A stretch of 22,055 nt of DNA from an uncultured bacterium (GTDB lineage Bacteria > Patescibacteriota > Saccharimonadia > Saccharimonadales > CAIOMD01). The translations under genes and the position numbers were made by a program. How positions within the stretch are numbered: position 1 is the stretch's first letter; the number at the start of each line of letters is the position of its first letter. This document shows positions 14,614-21,567 of the stretch, one piece after another. Location: assembly GCA_903880655.1 (NCBI GenBank), contig CAIRQE010000134.1:1-22055 (forward strand). The letters are read 5' to 3'. The notes beneath the pieces were generated by a model, which ran no database searches, was not told the origin of the DNA, and saw only the letters and a program-made list of their open reading frames with translations.

Positions 14614-14779
14614 TGCTATTTACTACTTTTTCAACAACAAGCCTGCGAGGTACTTATTGTTTATGTGTAGCCTGCCTTTTGTGACAGTAGCCTTCTCAAC
14701 ACTTATGTTTATTTTTGTAATTTAAGTATGTCAAAATAGTATATTTAATGCAAGTACATAAGAACAAATAATGTGCTCA

Positions 14780-14788
14780 TTATCCACA
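14780..14788 (+). other. DnaA box (perfect TTATCCACA)
   Basis: Exact match to the high-affinity DnaA box, in the non-coding region between rplU and parA. Two weaker variants on the same strand follow at 14840-14848 and 14941-14949. Confidence 0.5.
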
Positions 14789-14790
14789 GG

Positions 14791-14904
14791 TTACTGTGCT
14801 ATGAAATAGTCTAACTGGTAGGTTGTGTTGGGGCTTGGACTATCTACAGTTTGAATGGTGAACGCCGCAGAAGTACTGGCCTTAAAATACTTGAGATTTG
14901 TCAT
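14791..14904 (-). pseudogene. Short frame resembling the C-terminal end of a surface or fibre protein (possible gene remnant)
   Basis: The minus-strand frame opens right after a TAG at 14941-14943. From the first ATG it codes 37 residues, MTNLKYFKASTSAAF followed by TIQTVDSPSPNTTYQ and LDYFIAQ, then TAA. The KYF-x-AST-x-x-x-FTI ... TTY-x-LDYFI pattern is how many beta-rich tail-fibre or adhesin domains end (established style, recalled and not searched). There is no SD and no upstream body, so a decayed remnant is more likely than a working gene. It may also be chance. Confidence 0.3.
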
Positions 14905-14969
14905 AGCACTATTGTCGGCATTTAGTATTACTCTCGGCGCCTATCCACAAGCTTGATTGGATACGCTTC

Positions 14970-15275
14970 TTAAGCTATTTTTAGAATCTTTATTTGCGTA
15001 TGTTGCTGACGATGCCCACGCACTTTATGTACGCGTTTTTTTGCCTTATATCTAATTGCCATTACTTTATCCGCTTTGACATTTTGATTTACGATTTCCG
15101 CTTTAACTTTAACGTCTTTAACTAACGGGGTACCTATCTTAATAGTTTCTCCATCAATTAGTAGCATTACATCAAATTCAGTAACTTTCTCGTCCTGGAT
15201 AAGTTCAATGTCTAGAAGATCTCCTTCAGACACTATGTATTGTTTTCCACCAGTTGCTATAACAGCTTTTTTCAC
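14970..15275 (-). CDS. rplU: 50S ribosomal protein bL21
   Basis: Large-subunit protein that binds 23S rRNA near L20. The 101 residues match the family length: AVIATGGKQYIVSEGDLLDIE at the N-terminus, VKAEIVNQNVKADKVM in the middle, and the signature KAKKRVHKVRGHRQQHTQIKI near the C-terminus. The start is GTG at 15273-15275, 6 nt after an AGGA SD. An out-of-frame ATG 5 nt upstream opens a two-codon frame (ATG AAG TGA) whose stop overlaps this GTG. rpmA (L27), the usual downstream neighbour, is absent; a gene-free region follows. Confidence 0.95.
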   Translation of the reverse strand: MKKAVIATGGKQYIVSEGDLLDIELIQDEKVTEFDVMLLIDGETIKIGTPLVKDVKVKAEIVNQNVKADKVMAIRYKAKKRVHKVRGHRQQHTQIKILKIA

Positions 15276-15311
15276 TTCATATCCTTATGATTTATAAAAT
15301 TGTCAAACTGT

Positions 15312-15340
15312 ATAATAACAGATTAGAGCCGATCAGTAAA
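15312..15340 (-). promoter_or_regulatory. Candidate promoter of rplU
   Basis: On the minus strand: TTTACT (15335-15340), 17-nt spacer, TATTAT (15312-15317), in the 73-nt gap between ileS and rplU. Both hexamers are near-consensus (4/6 and 5/6). Confidence 0.5.
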
Positions 15341-15348
15341 GAGTTATA

Positions 15349-18234
15349 TTACGCTTTTCGTAAACTGATCTTAACCTTAGATCCATCTATTTTTTCCTCT
15401 ACCACATTCTCGTCATCGAGTGAATCATCAATGTAACTGGCTAGTGTTTCAGTTTCAATTATATCTTTGAAGCTATTTACCGCTTTTTCTATCAGTTCAT
15501 TTTCTGTGGATATTCGTAAAACAATTCTGTCTTCTACATTCAAACCGTTATTTTTTCTTGCATTTTGAACTGCCCGAACAAGATCTCTCGCAATTCCTTC
15601 TATTTTCAATTCTGGTGTAACCTTTGTATCTATCAGAACACTAAACTCTGCGTTTTTATTCCACTTAATAGTCTTTATATTTAATTCTTCAAGAATCATC
15701 CATTCATATTCATGAGAATTGTTAAGTAGGTCTTCGCTTGCACCTCCGATTTCCACGCTATTCAACGGCTGCCTGACTTTAAGGCTCTGCTTAGCGCGCT
15801 GAGATAACCCTTCATTTACTACTGACAAAACAAAGTCCATAGATTCGATCACCTTGTGGTCAATTTTTTGCTTGCTGGGCCAATCTAGCAAATGTACTGA
15901 TTCACCACCTGTTAAGTTTCTGTAAAGCTCTTCAGACAAGAAGGGTGTGAACGGTGCCATTATGACACTTAACTGAACCAATACATAGTGCAACGTTCTA
16001 TATGCATCCTCTTTATCTCCGTCATTATCTGTCTTCCAGAAACGCTTTCTGCTTCTTCGCACATACCAATTACTGGCATTATCTAAAAATGGCATTAATT
16101 GCCTTAATGCGGCAGACAAATTATAGGATTCTGTGCCCTCTTTGACCGATTCGGCTAAAGCATGCACTTTAGATACTATCCATATGTCCAATTTATTAGT
16201 CAATTCGTCCATCGGATCATCAAGCTTGCCATTCCATTCCCAACCATCTACTTCGGCATAAAGGGTAAAGAAATCATACATATTCCAGATCATACCAAGT
16301 TTGCGAGCTGTATCTGCAACTTCCCTGTCTGAGAGTGCGAAATCTTCTCCATTAAGGAGTGGGGATTGTAGCAGCAGTAACCTGAAACTATCTGCACTAT
16401 ATTTATCCATCAGCTCAATTGGGTCAGTATAATTTTTAAGCTTCTTACTCATTTTTTTACCATCGGCGGCATTGATAAAACCAGTGCAGATCAGATTCTT
16501 GAACGGAGCCTTTCCGAAAAGCCCAACATTTACCGCCATCATCGAGTAGAACCAGCCACGTGTTTGATCGATTGCTTCAACGATGAAATCGGCTGGGAAA
16601 CTATTTTCAAACTTTTTTATATCACTAAATGGATAATGGAATTGAGCAAAAGGCATACTACCACTTTCAAACCAGCAATCTATAACCTTTCCGATATGTT
16701 TCATCTCTACTCCATCTAGCTCAAAAGTTACATTCATAACGTTAGGAAGATGGTAATCGTCTAGACGTGATCCCGTTAGTTCAAAAAATTCTTCATACGA
16801 ACCAATAGCTTTTATTACTTCAGTACCGTCAGGCCGCTTACCCTTCCACACCGGAATCGGCGTAGCCCAATAACGATCTCGAGATAAATTCCAATCTGGA
16901 GCAGATTCTATAATATTCTTAAATCGCCCCTCCTTTAGAGCTTTTGGAGTCCAGTTAGTTGTTTCAGTTTCTTCAAGCATTTGCTGTTTCTGGCCTTGGA
17001 TATCCATAAACCAGCTTGGGTGAGCCCTGTACATCAACTTAGAACCACATCGGTGACAATGAGGATAATCATGAGTTATATACTCAACCTTAAATGCTTT
17101 ACCTTCAGCAACTAGCGTTTTTGCAATTTCTTTATTTACTTCCCATATATTTTTTCCGAGCCATCTACCGGCAGTATAATTTCCGTTTTCATCGACTATA
17201 GGAATAATTGGCACTCCGTTTTTTCTGCAAAGTTCATAATCTTCTTCTCCGTATGCTGGGGCTTCATGAACGATTCCCGTACCCTCAGTATCAAGCACGA
17301 AGTCAGCAGCAAGAATTTTATGTGCATCTGGACCGTGATTTTCGAACAAAGGAACATAATTTTTGTTTACGAGAGACTTACCCATTACTTTCTTTAGTAG
17401 TTTGTGTGGCAATTCATTATGCTTTTCATCAGTTAGCACTCTTTTTACTGCATTATCTGCAATATAGATTTTCTTTCCTTCGAATTCCACGAGCGCATAT
17501 TCAATTTCTTCGTTAACCGCAATCGCGATGTTAGCCGGTAATGTCCAGGGAGTAGTCGTCCATGCTAATAGGTATTCATCTGAGTCTTCAAGCTGAAAAT
17601 ACACAAAGACACTAGGGTCGGTATCAACTTGATAACTATTTTCCATCGCAACTTCACTCTTAGAAATAGGAGTTGCGTCTTGGGTGCAATAAACAAGAAT
17701 TTTTTCACCTTCATATATTTTTCCCTTTTCATACAAAGTCTTAAAAGCCCACCAGACGCTTTCCATATATTCTTTGTCCATAGTTTTATAGGCATTTTTA
17801 AATTCAACCCAGCGGCCTATTCGATTAATTGCGTCTTCCCATTCTGTACCCGTCTTAACCATTGCTGCCCTACAGGCAGCCACATAATCTTCAATTGAAA
17901 TTTTCACGCCAATTTCTTGTTTATTTTTAATTCCCAAGCTCTTTTCTACGAATACTTCAGCCGGTAAACCATGACAATCCCAGCCCCACCTTCTCTCTAC
18001 TCGTTTCCCTTGCATCGTTTGAAATCGCGCAACTGCATCTTTTACGGTAGAAATAAGCAAGTGGCCATGGTGTGGTGTACCTGTTAGAAACGGAGGGCCA
18101 TCATAAAAAACCCATGTTTTGTCTTCAGGTCGCTGTGAAATTGATTTATGAAAAGTATCATTTTTTTCCCAATATTGAACAAGATCTTTTTCATATTCTG
18201 CCGCTCTTCGTCTTGTTCCTTTTTGATACTTCAT
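15349..18234 (-). CDS. ileS: Isoleucine--tRNA ligase, type 2 (archaeal/eukaryote-like)
   Basis: Charges tRNA-Ile. From the chosen start there are 961 residues. The HIGH motif is HHGH at 55-58 in VFYDGPPFLTGTPHHGHLL, the form seen in IleRS type 2. KMSKS is KMSKK near residue 593 in GKKMSKKLKNYTDP. The CP1 editing domain lies between, with TTPWTLPANIAIAV, and a zinc-binding HCHRC lies near residue 395. The anticodon-binding region starts after ~680. Type 2 enzymes are classically insensitive to mupirocin. The ATG at 18232-18234 is chosen for the family start (MKYQKGTRRRAAEYE) and an AAAGG SD about 7 nt upstream; the frame stays open to 18264 inside the leader. It is preceded by a T-box-like leader. 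Confidence 0.94.
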   Translation of the reverse strand: MKYQKGTRRRAAEYEKDLVQYWEKNDTFHKSISQRPEDKTWVFYDGPPFLTGTPHHGHLLISTVKDAVARFQTMQGKRVERRWGWDCHGLPAEVFVEKSLGIKNKQEIGVKISIEDYVAACRAAMVKTGTEWEDAINRIGRWVEFKNAYKTMDKEYMESVWWAFKTLYEKGKIYEGEKILVYCTQDATPISKSEVAMENSYQVDTDPSVFVYFQLEDSDEYLLAWTTTPWTLPANIAIAVNEEIEYALVEFEGKKIYIADNAVKRVLTDEKHNELPHKLLKKVMGKSLVNKNYVPLFENHGPDAHKILAADFVLDTEGTGIVHEAPAYGEEDYELCRKNGVPIIPIVDENGNYTAGRWLGKNIWEVNKEIAKTLVAEGKAFKVEYITHDYPHCHRCGSKLMYRAHPSWFMDIQGQKQQMLEETETTNWTPKALKEGRFKNIIESAPDWNLSRDRYWATPIPVWKGKRPDGTEVIKAIGSYEEFFELTGSRLDDYHLPNVMNVTFELDGVEMKHIGKVIDCWFESGSMPFAQFHYPFSDIKKFENSFPADFIVEAIDQTRGWFYSMMAVNVGLFGKAPFKNLICTGFINAADGKKMSKKLKNYTDPIELMDKYSADSFRLLLLQSPLLNGEDFALSDREVADTARKLGMIWNMYDFFTLYAEVDGWEWNGKLDDPMDELTNKLDIWIVSKVHALAESVKEGTESYNLSAALRQLMPFLDNASNWYVRRSRKRFWKTDNDGDKEDAYRTLHYVLVQLSVIMAPFTPFLSEELYRNLTGGESVHLLDWPSKQKIDHKVIESMDFVLSVVNEGLSQRAKQSLKVRQPLNSVEIGGASEDLLNNSHEYEWMILEELNIKTIKWNKNAEFSVLIDTKVTPELKIEGIARDLVRAVQNARKNNGLNVEDRIVLRISTENELIEKAVNSFKDIIETETLASYIDDSLDDENVVEEKIDGSKVKISLRKA

Positions 18235-18258
18235 GATGAACCTTTCTTTAATAAATAA

Positions 18259-18437
18259 AACCACTGGGATTTATCGGATCCCGTATTGGGAGGTGCCATC
18301 CGATTTACCAGTGGTAGTGGTCACTTTTTTTCAGCCCTAACGTGTGCTTCTGACGTCGCGTTCTACTGAGCCCTAAGGCCGTTCCTCACAATACATTCGT
18401 AGTTGATAGCTACTATTCTCTTCAAGGAGATGTATCT
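18259..18437 (-). ncRNA. T-box leader of ileS with ultrashort stem I (Ile specifier AUC)
   Basis: In the minus-strand transcript the leader starts with a short stem I: AUACAU/AUGUAU (18430-18435 with 18391-18396), capped by GUAG/CUAC (18410-18413 with 18399-18402) around the loop CUAUCAA. That loop holds AUC, an isoleucine codon, followed by a purine. Further on comes the T-box element: AUCGGA/UCCGAU, then the 7-nt bulge UGGCACC (18292-18298), matching the T-box consensus UGGNACC, then UCCC/GGGA. An 8-bp helix ACCACUGG/CCAGUGGU (18308-18315 with 18260-18267) encloses this and is followed by UUUUAUUUAUU. A rival hairpin GGGAU/AUCCC (18278-18282 with 18266-18270) would break the T-box fold. Uncharged tRNA-Ile should favour ileS expression. 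Ultrashort stem I T-boxes are known from actinobacterial ileS, where control is translational; which mode applies here is unclear. Confidence 0.75.
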
Positions 18438-18443
18438 CACTAA

Positions 18444-18449
18444 ATTGTA
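18444..18449 (-). promoter_or_regulatory. -10 box for the ileS leader transcript
   Basis: TACAAT on the minus strand, placing the transcript start near 18437, just before stem I of the T-box. No good -35. The same TACAAT hexamer recurs before proS, prfA and lepB. Confidence 0.5.
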
Positions 18450-18460
18450 TCTTTACTATA

Positions 18461-18480
18461 TATTTTTTAAGTAAAAAATA
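18461..18480. repeat. AT-only palindrome after the thioredoxin-fold-like gene
   Basis: TATTTTTTA-AG-TAAAAAATA, perfect 9-nt arms, 4 nt beyond the stop of the 87-residue gene and just upstream of the ileS leader promoter. It might weakly terminate the nrdJ-side transcript, or help melt or bend DNA at the promoter. Confidence 0.5.
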
Positions 18481-18483
18481 CAA

Positions 18484-18747
18484 CTAGATCGATCGTTCCA
18501 AATAGAGCACCTCACTAAGCTGTGGCAAATCTGCGTTCCATAGTTGAATCAATGTGCCATCATCTGTAGTTATGAAAAGAGATGGGAAACTTAGTATATC
18601 GTAGAGGGCTGCAATCGCAGCCCCTTCTACGGTATCCTTGTCGTATTTAAGAATTTCTTTTCCTGTTTCCTGAAGATAGCGCCTTTCAAACTCTGCAACC
18701 GCTGCTTGATTATCAGAATTTGTTGAATATAAAAGGGTTGTTTTCAT
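18484..18747 (-). CDS. Small thioredoxin/glutaredoxin-fold-like protein without CXXC
   Basis: An 87-residue protein. The order beta-strand (KTTLLYST), helix (QAAVAEFERRYLQETG), strand (EILKYD), helix (GAAIAALYDIL), then FPSLFITTDDG with a Pro where thioredoxin folds carry the cis-Pro, suggests a thioredoxin-like fold. The redox CXXC is missing (STNSDNQ at its place) and the protein has no cysteine at all, so a dithiol reductase role is unlikely. It lies 20 nt downstream of nrdJ, where many bacteria keep a glutaredoxin-like NrdH or thioredoxin that reduces the enzyme. A decayed or repurposed partner is conceivable (inference). A consensus TATAAT ends 8 nt before its ATG. Stop codon is TAG. Confidence 0.7.
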   Translation of the reverse strand: MKTTLLYSTNSDNQAAVAEFERRYLQETGKEILKYDKDTVEGAAIAALYDILSFPSLFITTDDGTLIQLWNADLPQLSEVLYLERSI

Positions 18748-18755
18748 CTTGATCT

Positions 18756-18761
18756 ATTATA
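18756..18761 (-). promoter_or_regulatory. Candidate -10 box with near-leaderless spacing for the 87-residue gene
   Basis: Exact TATAAT on the minus strand, 8 nt before the ATG, in the 20-nt gap after nrdJ. No -35 and no clear SD. Confidence 0.4.
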
Positions 18762-18767
18762 GCTCAT

Positions 18768-21518
18768 TTAGCTACAGCCGGTGGTTGAACCACACGAGCT
18801 ACAGACATAACAGCTCCCTGCTCGCTGTGTCTGATTACCGCAGTTATAGCAGAGTGGCGCGGTTATATCTTTTTTGGGAGTAGCCGTTTTTGATGAAATA
18901 GTCGGTGAGGACTGTTCAATTACTGGCATCACTATATCAACAGGGCTCTTTTCAGCCTCCACATTAAGCATGGTCTGTTCAGCAACTGGCATATCATCCA
19001 AATCTGCGAGTCCAAGCTCGAGCCGATCATCAAATGAAAGGTAGTCTAGCGCTAATCTTCTGAAAATATAGTCAGTAATCGAACTTGCCGTTCGGATTTC
19101 TTTATCGTTGGTAATTCCTGAAGGAGCAAAACTAGTGCCCATAAGAGTTTTTACATAACTCTTCAAAGGAACGCCGTATTGCAAACCATGGCTTACTGAA
19201 ATCGCAAAGGAATCCATGAGCCCCGACAAGGTTGAACCCTGTTTGGCTACACTTACGAAAAGCTCTCCTGGCGTGCCATCTTCGTATTCGCTTACAGTGA
19301 AGTAACCCTTGAGATCACTGATTTGAAATTTATAGGTACTGCTTCGTCTTCTTTGAGGCAACTCTCTTCTCACAGCACCCTTTACGATAAAGGATTCTTG
19401 GGCAACTACAACGGTGGCCTGCTTTTCTTCTGCACCTTCTTTTTTCGCCATTGAAAGTGGTTGCGCAACCTTACAGTTATCTCGATAGATGGCTACCGCT
19501 TTTACGCCCATTTTCCAAGCATCTATATGCAATTGCTCTATATCTTCAACTGTTGCCTCTTCGGGCATGTTAACAGTTTTACTGATAGCTCCTGAAAGGA
19601 ATGGCTGAACTGCCGCCATCATTTTTACATGTCCCAAGTAATGGATGGTATTATCACCCATTGAACAGGCGAACACTGGAAGATGTTCTTGTTTAAGATA
19701 AGGTGCTCCGATGATGGTTTTTTCCGTATCAATATAAGCAATAATCTCATCACTTTCGGCTTTGGTATAACCGAGTTCCTTGAGTGCTCTTGGTACTGTC
19801 TGGTTCACGATACTCATAGTTCCGCCACCGACAAGCTTCTTTACTTTAACGAGCCCTAGGTCAGGCTCAATGCCGGTTGTATCACAATCCATCATAAGCC
19901 CAATAGTTCCAGTAGGTGCAAGAACGCTTGCTTGACTATTTCTTACTCCGTGAACTTCAGCAATCTCGATTGCTTCATCCCAAGAGGTTGCCGCAGCACT
20001 TAAAAGTTCTTCAGCTACTAGGCCAGCGTTAATGCCATCAACAGCTTCACGATGCATTCTTAGGACACGAAGCATCCCTTCTTTATCTTTATGAAATCCG
20101 GCAAATGGACCCACTCGACGAGCAATCTTTGCGCTTGTTGCATATGAATGCCCGGTGAGTAGCGCAGTGATTGCTGCTGCCTGAGCTCGACCTTCGTCTG
20201 AGTCATAAGGAAGCCCTTGAGCCATTAAAAGTGCCCCAAGATTAGCGTAACCGATCCCTAGCTCGCGGTATGCTTTTGCATTTTTACCGATACCTTCTGT
20301 TGGGTAACTCGAGTAACCAACGAGGATTTCTTGTGCGGTAAAAATAAGCTCGACGCTATGCTTGAAAGCTTCAATGTCAAAGGTGTTGTCTTCTTTTAGA
20401 TATTTAAGAAGATTGATGCTCGCCAGGTTACAGGCTGAATTATCAAGATGCATGTATTCGCTACACGGATTTGATCCGTTAATTCGACCCGCGTTTGGTG
20501 TAGTATGCCAATTATTGATAGTTGTATCAAACTGCATACCTGGGTCAGCGCACTCCCATGCAGCTTGCGAGAATTCACGAAGTAGCTTTCGAGCTTTTAG
20601 GGTCTTAACTGGTTCACCATTAGTAACAGCTCGCAAATGCCAATCTGCATCATCTTCTACCGCTTGCATGAATTCATCTGTTACGCGCACTGAATTATTA
20701 GCATTTTGGTATTGAACGCTGAAATTATCTCTACCATCTAGACTCATATCAAATCCGGCGGCTTCGAGCGCTCGGGCTTTTTTCTCTTCAATTGCTTTAC
20801 ACCAAATAAATTCTTCAATATCCGGGTGATCTACATTTAAGATCACCATCTTTGCTGCTCGCCGAGTTTTGCCACCGCTTTTAATCGTTCCCGCACTGGC
20901 GTCCGCTCCACGCATGAAGCTTACTGGACCGCTTGCTTTGCCGCCGCTTGCACTTAATCTTTCGGCGCTTGATCGAATTGGGGACAGGTTGATTCCGGAA
21001 CCGGAGCCACCCTTAAAAATAGTTCCTTCCTCAACATACCAATTAAGGATTGCAGGCATAGTATCCTCAATTCCAAGGATAAAACATGCACTGGCTTGCT
21101 GTGATCGTGTAGGCACGCCAATATTAAACCAAACAGGAGAATTGAAGGCTGCCCGCTGGGTCGCAAGAATAAATTTCAATTCTTCGCTGAAATTATTAGC
21201 CTCTTTTTCATCAATAAAATAACCTTCGTCCATGCCTGCTCGTGTAATCGTGTCAACAATACGATTAATAAGAGTTTTCATGGACGCTTCTCTGTCGGAA
21301 TGCCCAGGTGTACCGGCAAAATATTTTTGTGCAACTATATTTACCGCGTTGAGTGACCAATCCTCAGGAAACTCAACATTCTTCTGCTCGAATACAGGAG
21401 TATCCGTCATAGGATTCTTAATAAGAGAATCTCTCTTCTCCCACTTTATACCATCGTAAGCATTTTTATTTTGTCGCGTAAAGAAGCGACTCATACCCAA
21501 GGCAGTTGTTTGTGCCAT
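18768..21518 (-). CDS. nrdJ: Adenosylcobalamin-dependent (class II) ribonucleotide reductase
   Basis: Reduces ribonucleotides to deoxyribonucleotides using a B12-derived radical. In 916 residues, the first half-cystine is C145 (QASACFILG), followed by FKGGSGSGINLSPIRSS (168-184). The catalytic block NPCSEYMHLDNSACNLASINL carries C352 and C363, and APTGTIGLMMDCDTTGIEPD follows. A TSCPD domain lies near the C-terminus (STYKFQISDLKGYFTVSEYEDG, GLMDSFAISVSHGLQYG). The tail from 890 has cysteines in a C-x2-C-x9-C-x2-C-x2-C pattern (zinc-ribbon-like) and ends TTGCS; such tails pass electrons to the active site. There is no NrdB-like subunit nearby. A GAGGG SD about 8 nt before the ATG supports this start. 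nrdR lies just upstream on the same strand. Confidence 0.95.
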   Translation of the reverse strand: MAQTTALGMSRFFTRQNKNAYDGIKWEKRDSLIKNPMTDTPVFEQKNVEFPEDWSLNAVNIVAQKYFAGTPGHSDREASMKTLINRIVDTITRAGMDEGYFIDEKEANNFSEELKFILATQRAAFNSPVWFNIGVPTRSQQASACFILGIEDTMPAILNWYVEEGTIFKGGSGSGINLSPIRSSAERLSASGGKASGPVSFMRGADASAGTIKSGGKTRRAAKMVILNVDHPDIEEFIWCKAIEEKKARALEAAGFDMSLDGRDNFSVQYQNANNSVRVTDEFMQAVEDDADWHLRAVTNGEPVKTLKARKLLREFSQAAWECADPGMQFDTTINNWHTTPNAGRINGSNPCSEYMHLDNSACNLASINLLKYLKEDNTFDIEAFKHSVELIFTAQEILVGYSSYPTEGIGKNAKAYRELGIGYANLGALLMAQGLPYDSDEGRAQAAAITALLTGHSYATSAKIARRVGPFAGFHKDKEGMLRVLRMHREAVDGINAGLVAEELLSAAATSWDEAIEIAEVHGVRNSQASVLAPTGTIGLMMDCDTTGIEPDLGLVKVKKLVGGGTMSIVNQTVPRALKELGYTKAESDEIIAYIDTEKTIIGAPYLKQEHLPVFACSMGDNTIHYLGHVKMMAAVQPFLSGAISKTVNMPEEATVEDIEQLHIDAWKMGVKAVAIYRDNCKVAQPLSMAKKEGAEEKQATVVVAQESFIVKGAVRRELPQRRRSSTYKFQISDLKGYFTVSEYEDGTPGELFVSVAKQGSTLSGLMDSFAISVSHGLQYGVPLKSYVKTLMGTSFAPSGITNDKEIRTASSITDYIFRRLALDYLSFDDRLELGLADLDDMPVAEQTMLNVEAEKSPVDIVMPVIEQSSPTISSKTATPKKDITAPLCYNCGNQTQRAGSCYVCSSCGSTTGCS

Positions 21519-21538
21519 ATTTATACCCTCACTTTTTT

Positions 21539-21566
21539 AATTTAATATTTTTATAGTTTTTGTTAA
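21539..21566 (-). promoter_or_regulatory. Possible nrdJ promoter
   Basis: On the minus strand: TTAACA (21561-21566), 16-nt spacer, TAAATT (21539-21544), close to the nrdJ ATG at 21518. Weak -10. No clear NrdR box is visible beside it. Confidence 0.3.
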
Positions 21567-21567
21567 G

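Larger units (their letters stand above)
14336..14969. other. 634-nt region without a confident gene; candidate partition/origin region
   Basis: This is the largest gene-free stretch in the window. In order it holds: a short palindrome at 14395-14409; AT-rich sequence with three TTGTATT direct repeats (14467, 14485, 14509); a 10-bp hairpin at 14519-14543; a parS-like half-site ACGTGAA at 14547-14553; a 14-bp perfect hairpin at 14580-14613; and a perfect DnaA box TTATCCACA at 14780-14788, with variants CTATCTACA (14840-14848) and CTATCCACA (14941-14949). A short frame (14791-14904, minus) that resembles the end of a surface protein lies among these. The parAB neighbourhood and DnaA boxes suggest oriC or parS, but genes on both sides point the same way and dnaA/dnaN are not in view. 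Confidence 0.4.

Noticed and set aside
20362..20715. 117-codon plus-strand open frame inside nrdJ
   Set aside because: Antisense shadow of a well-supported gene; no SD, no recognisable domain.
307..21518. UGA read as glycine or tryptophan inside genes
   Set aside because: All genes are full length without reading through any TGA, and tryptophan is written as TGG; only the absence of TGA stops is unusual.
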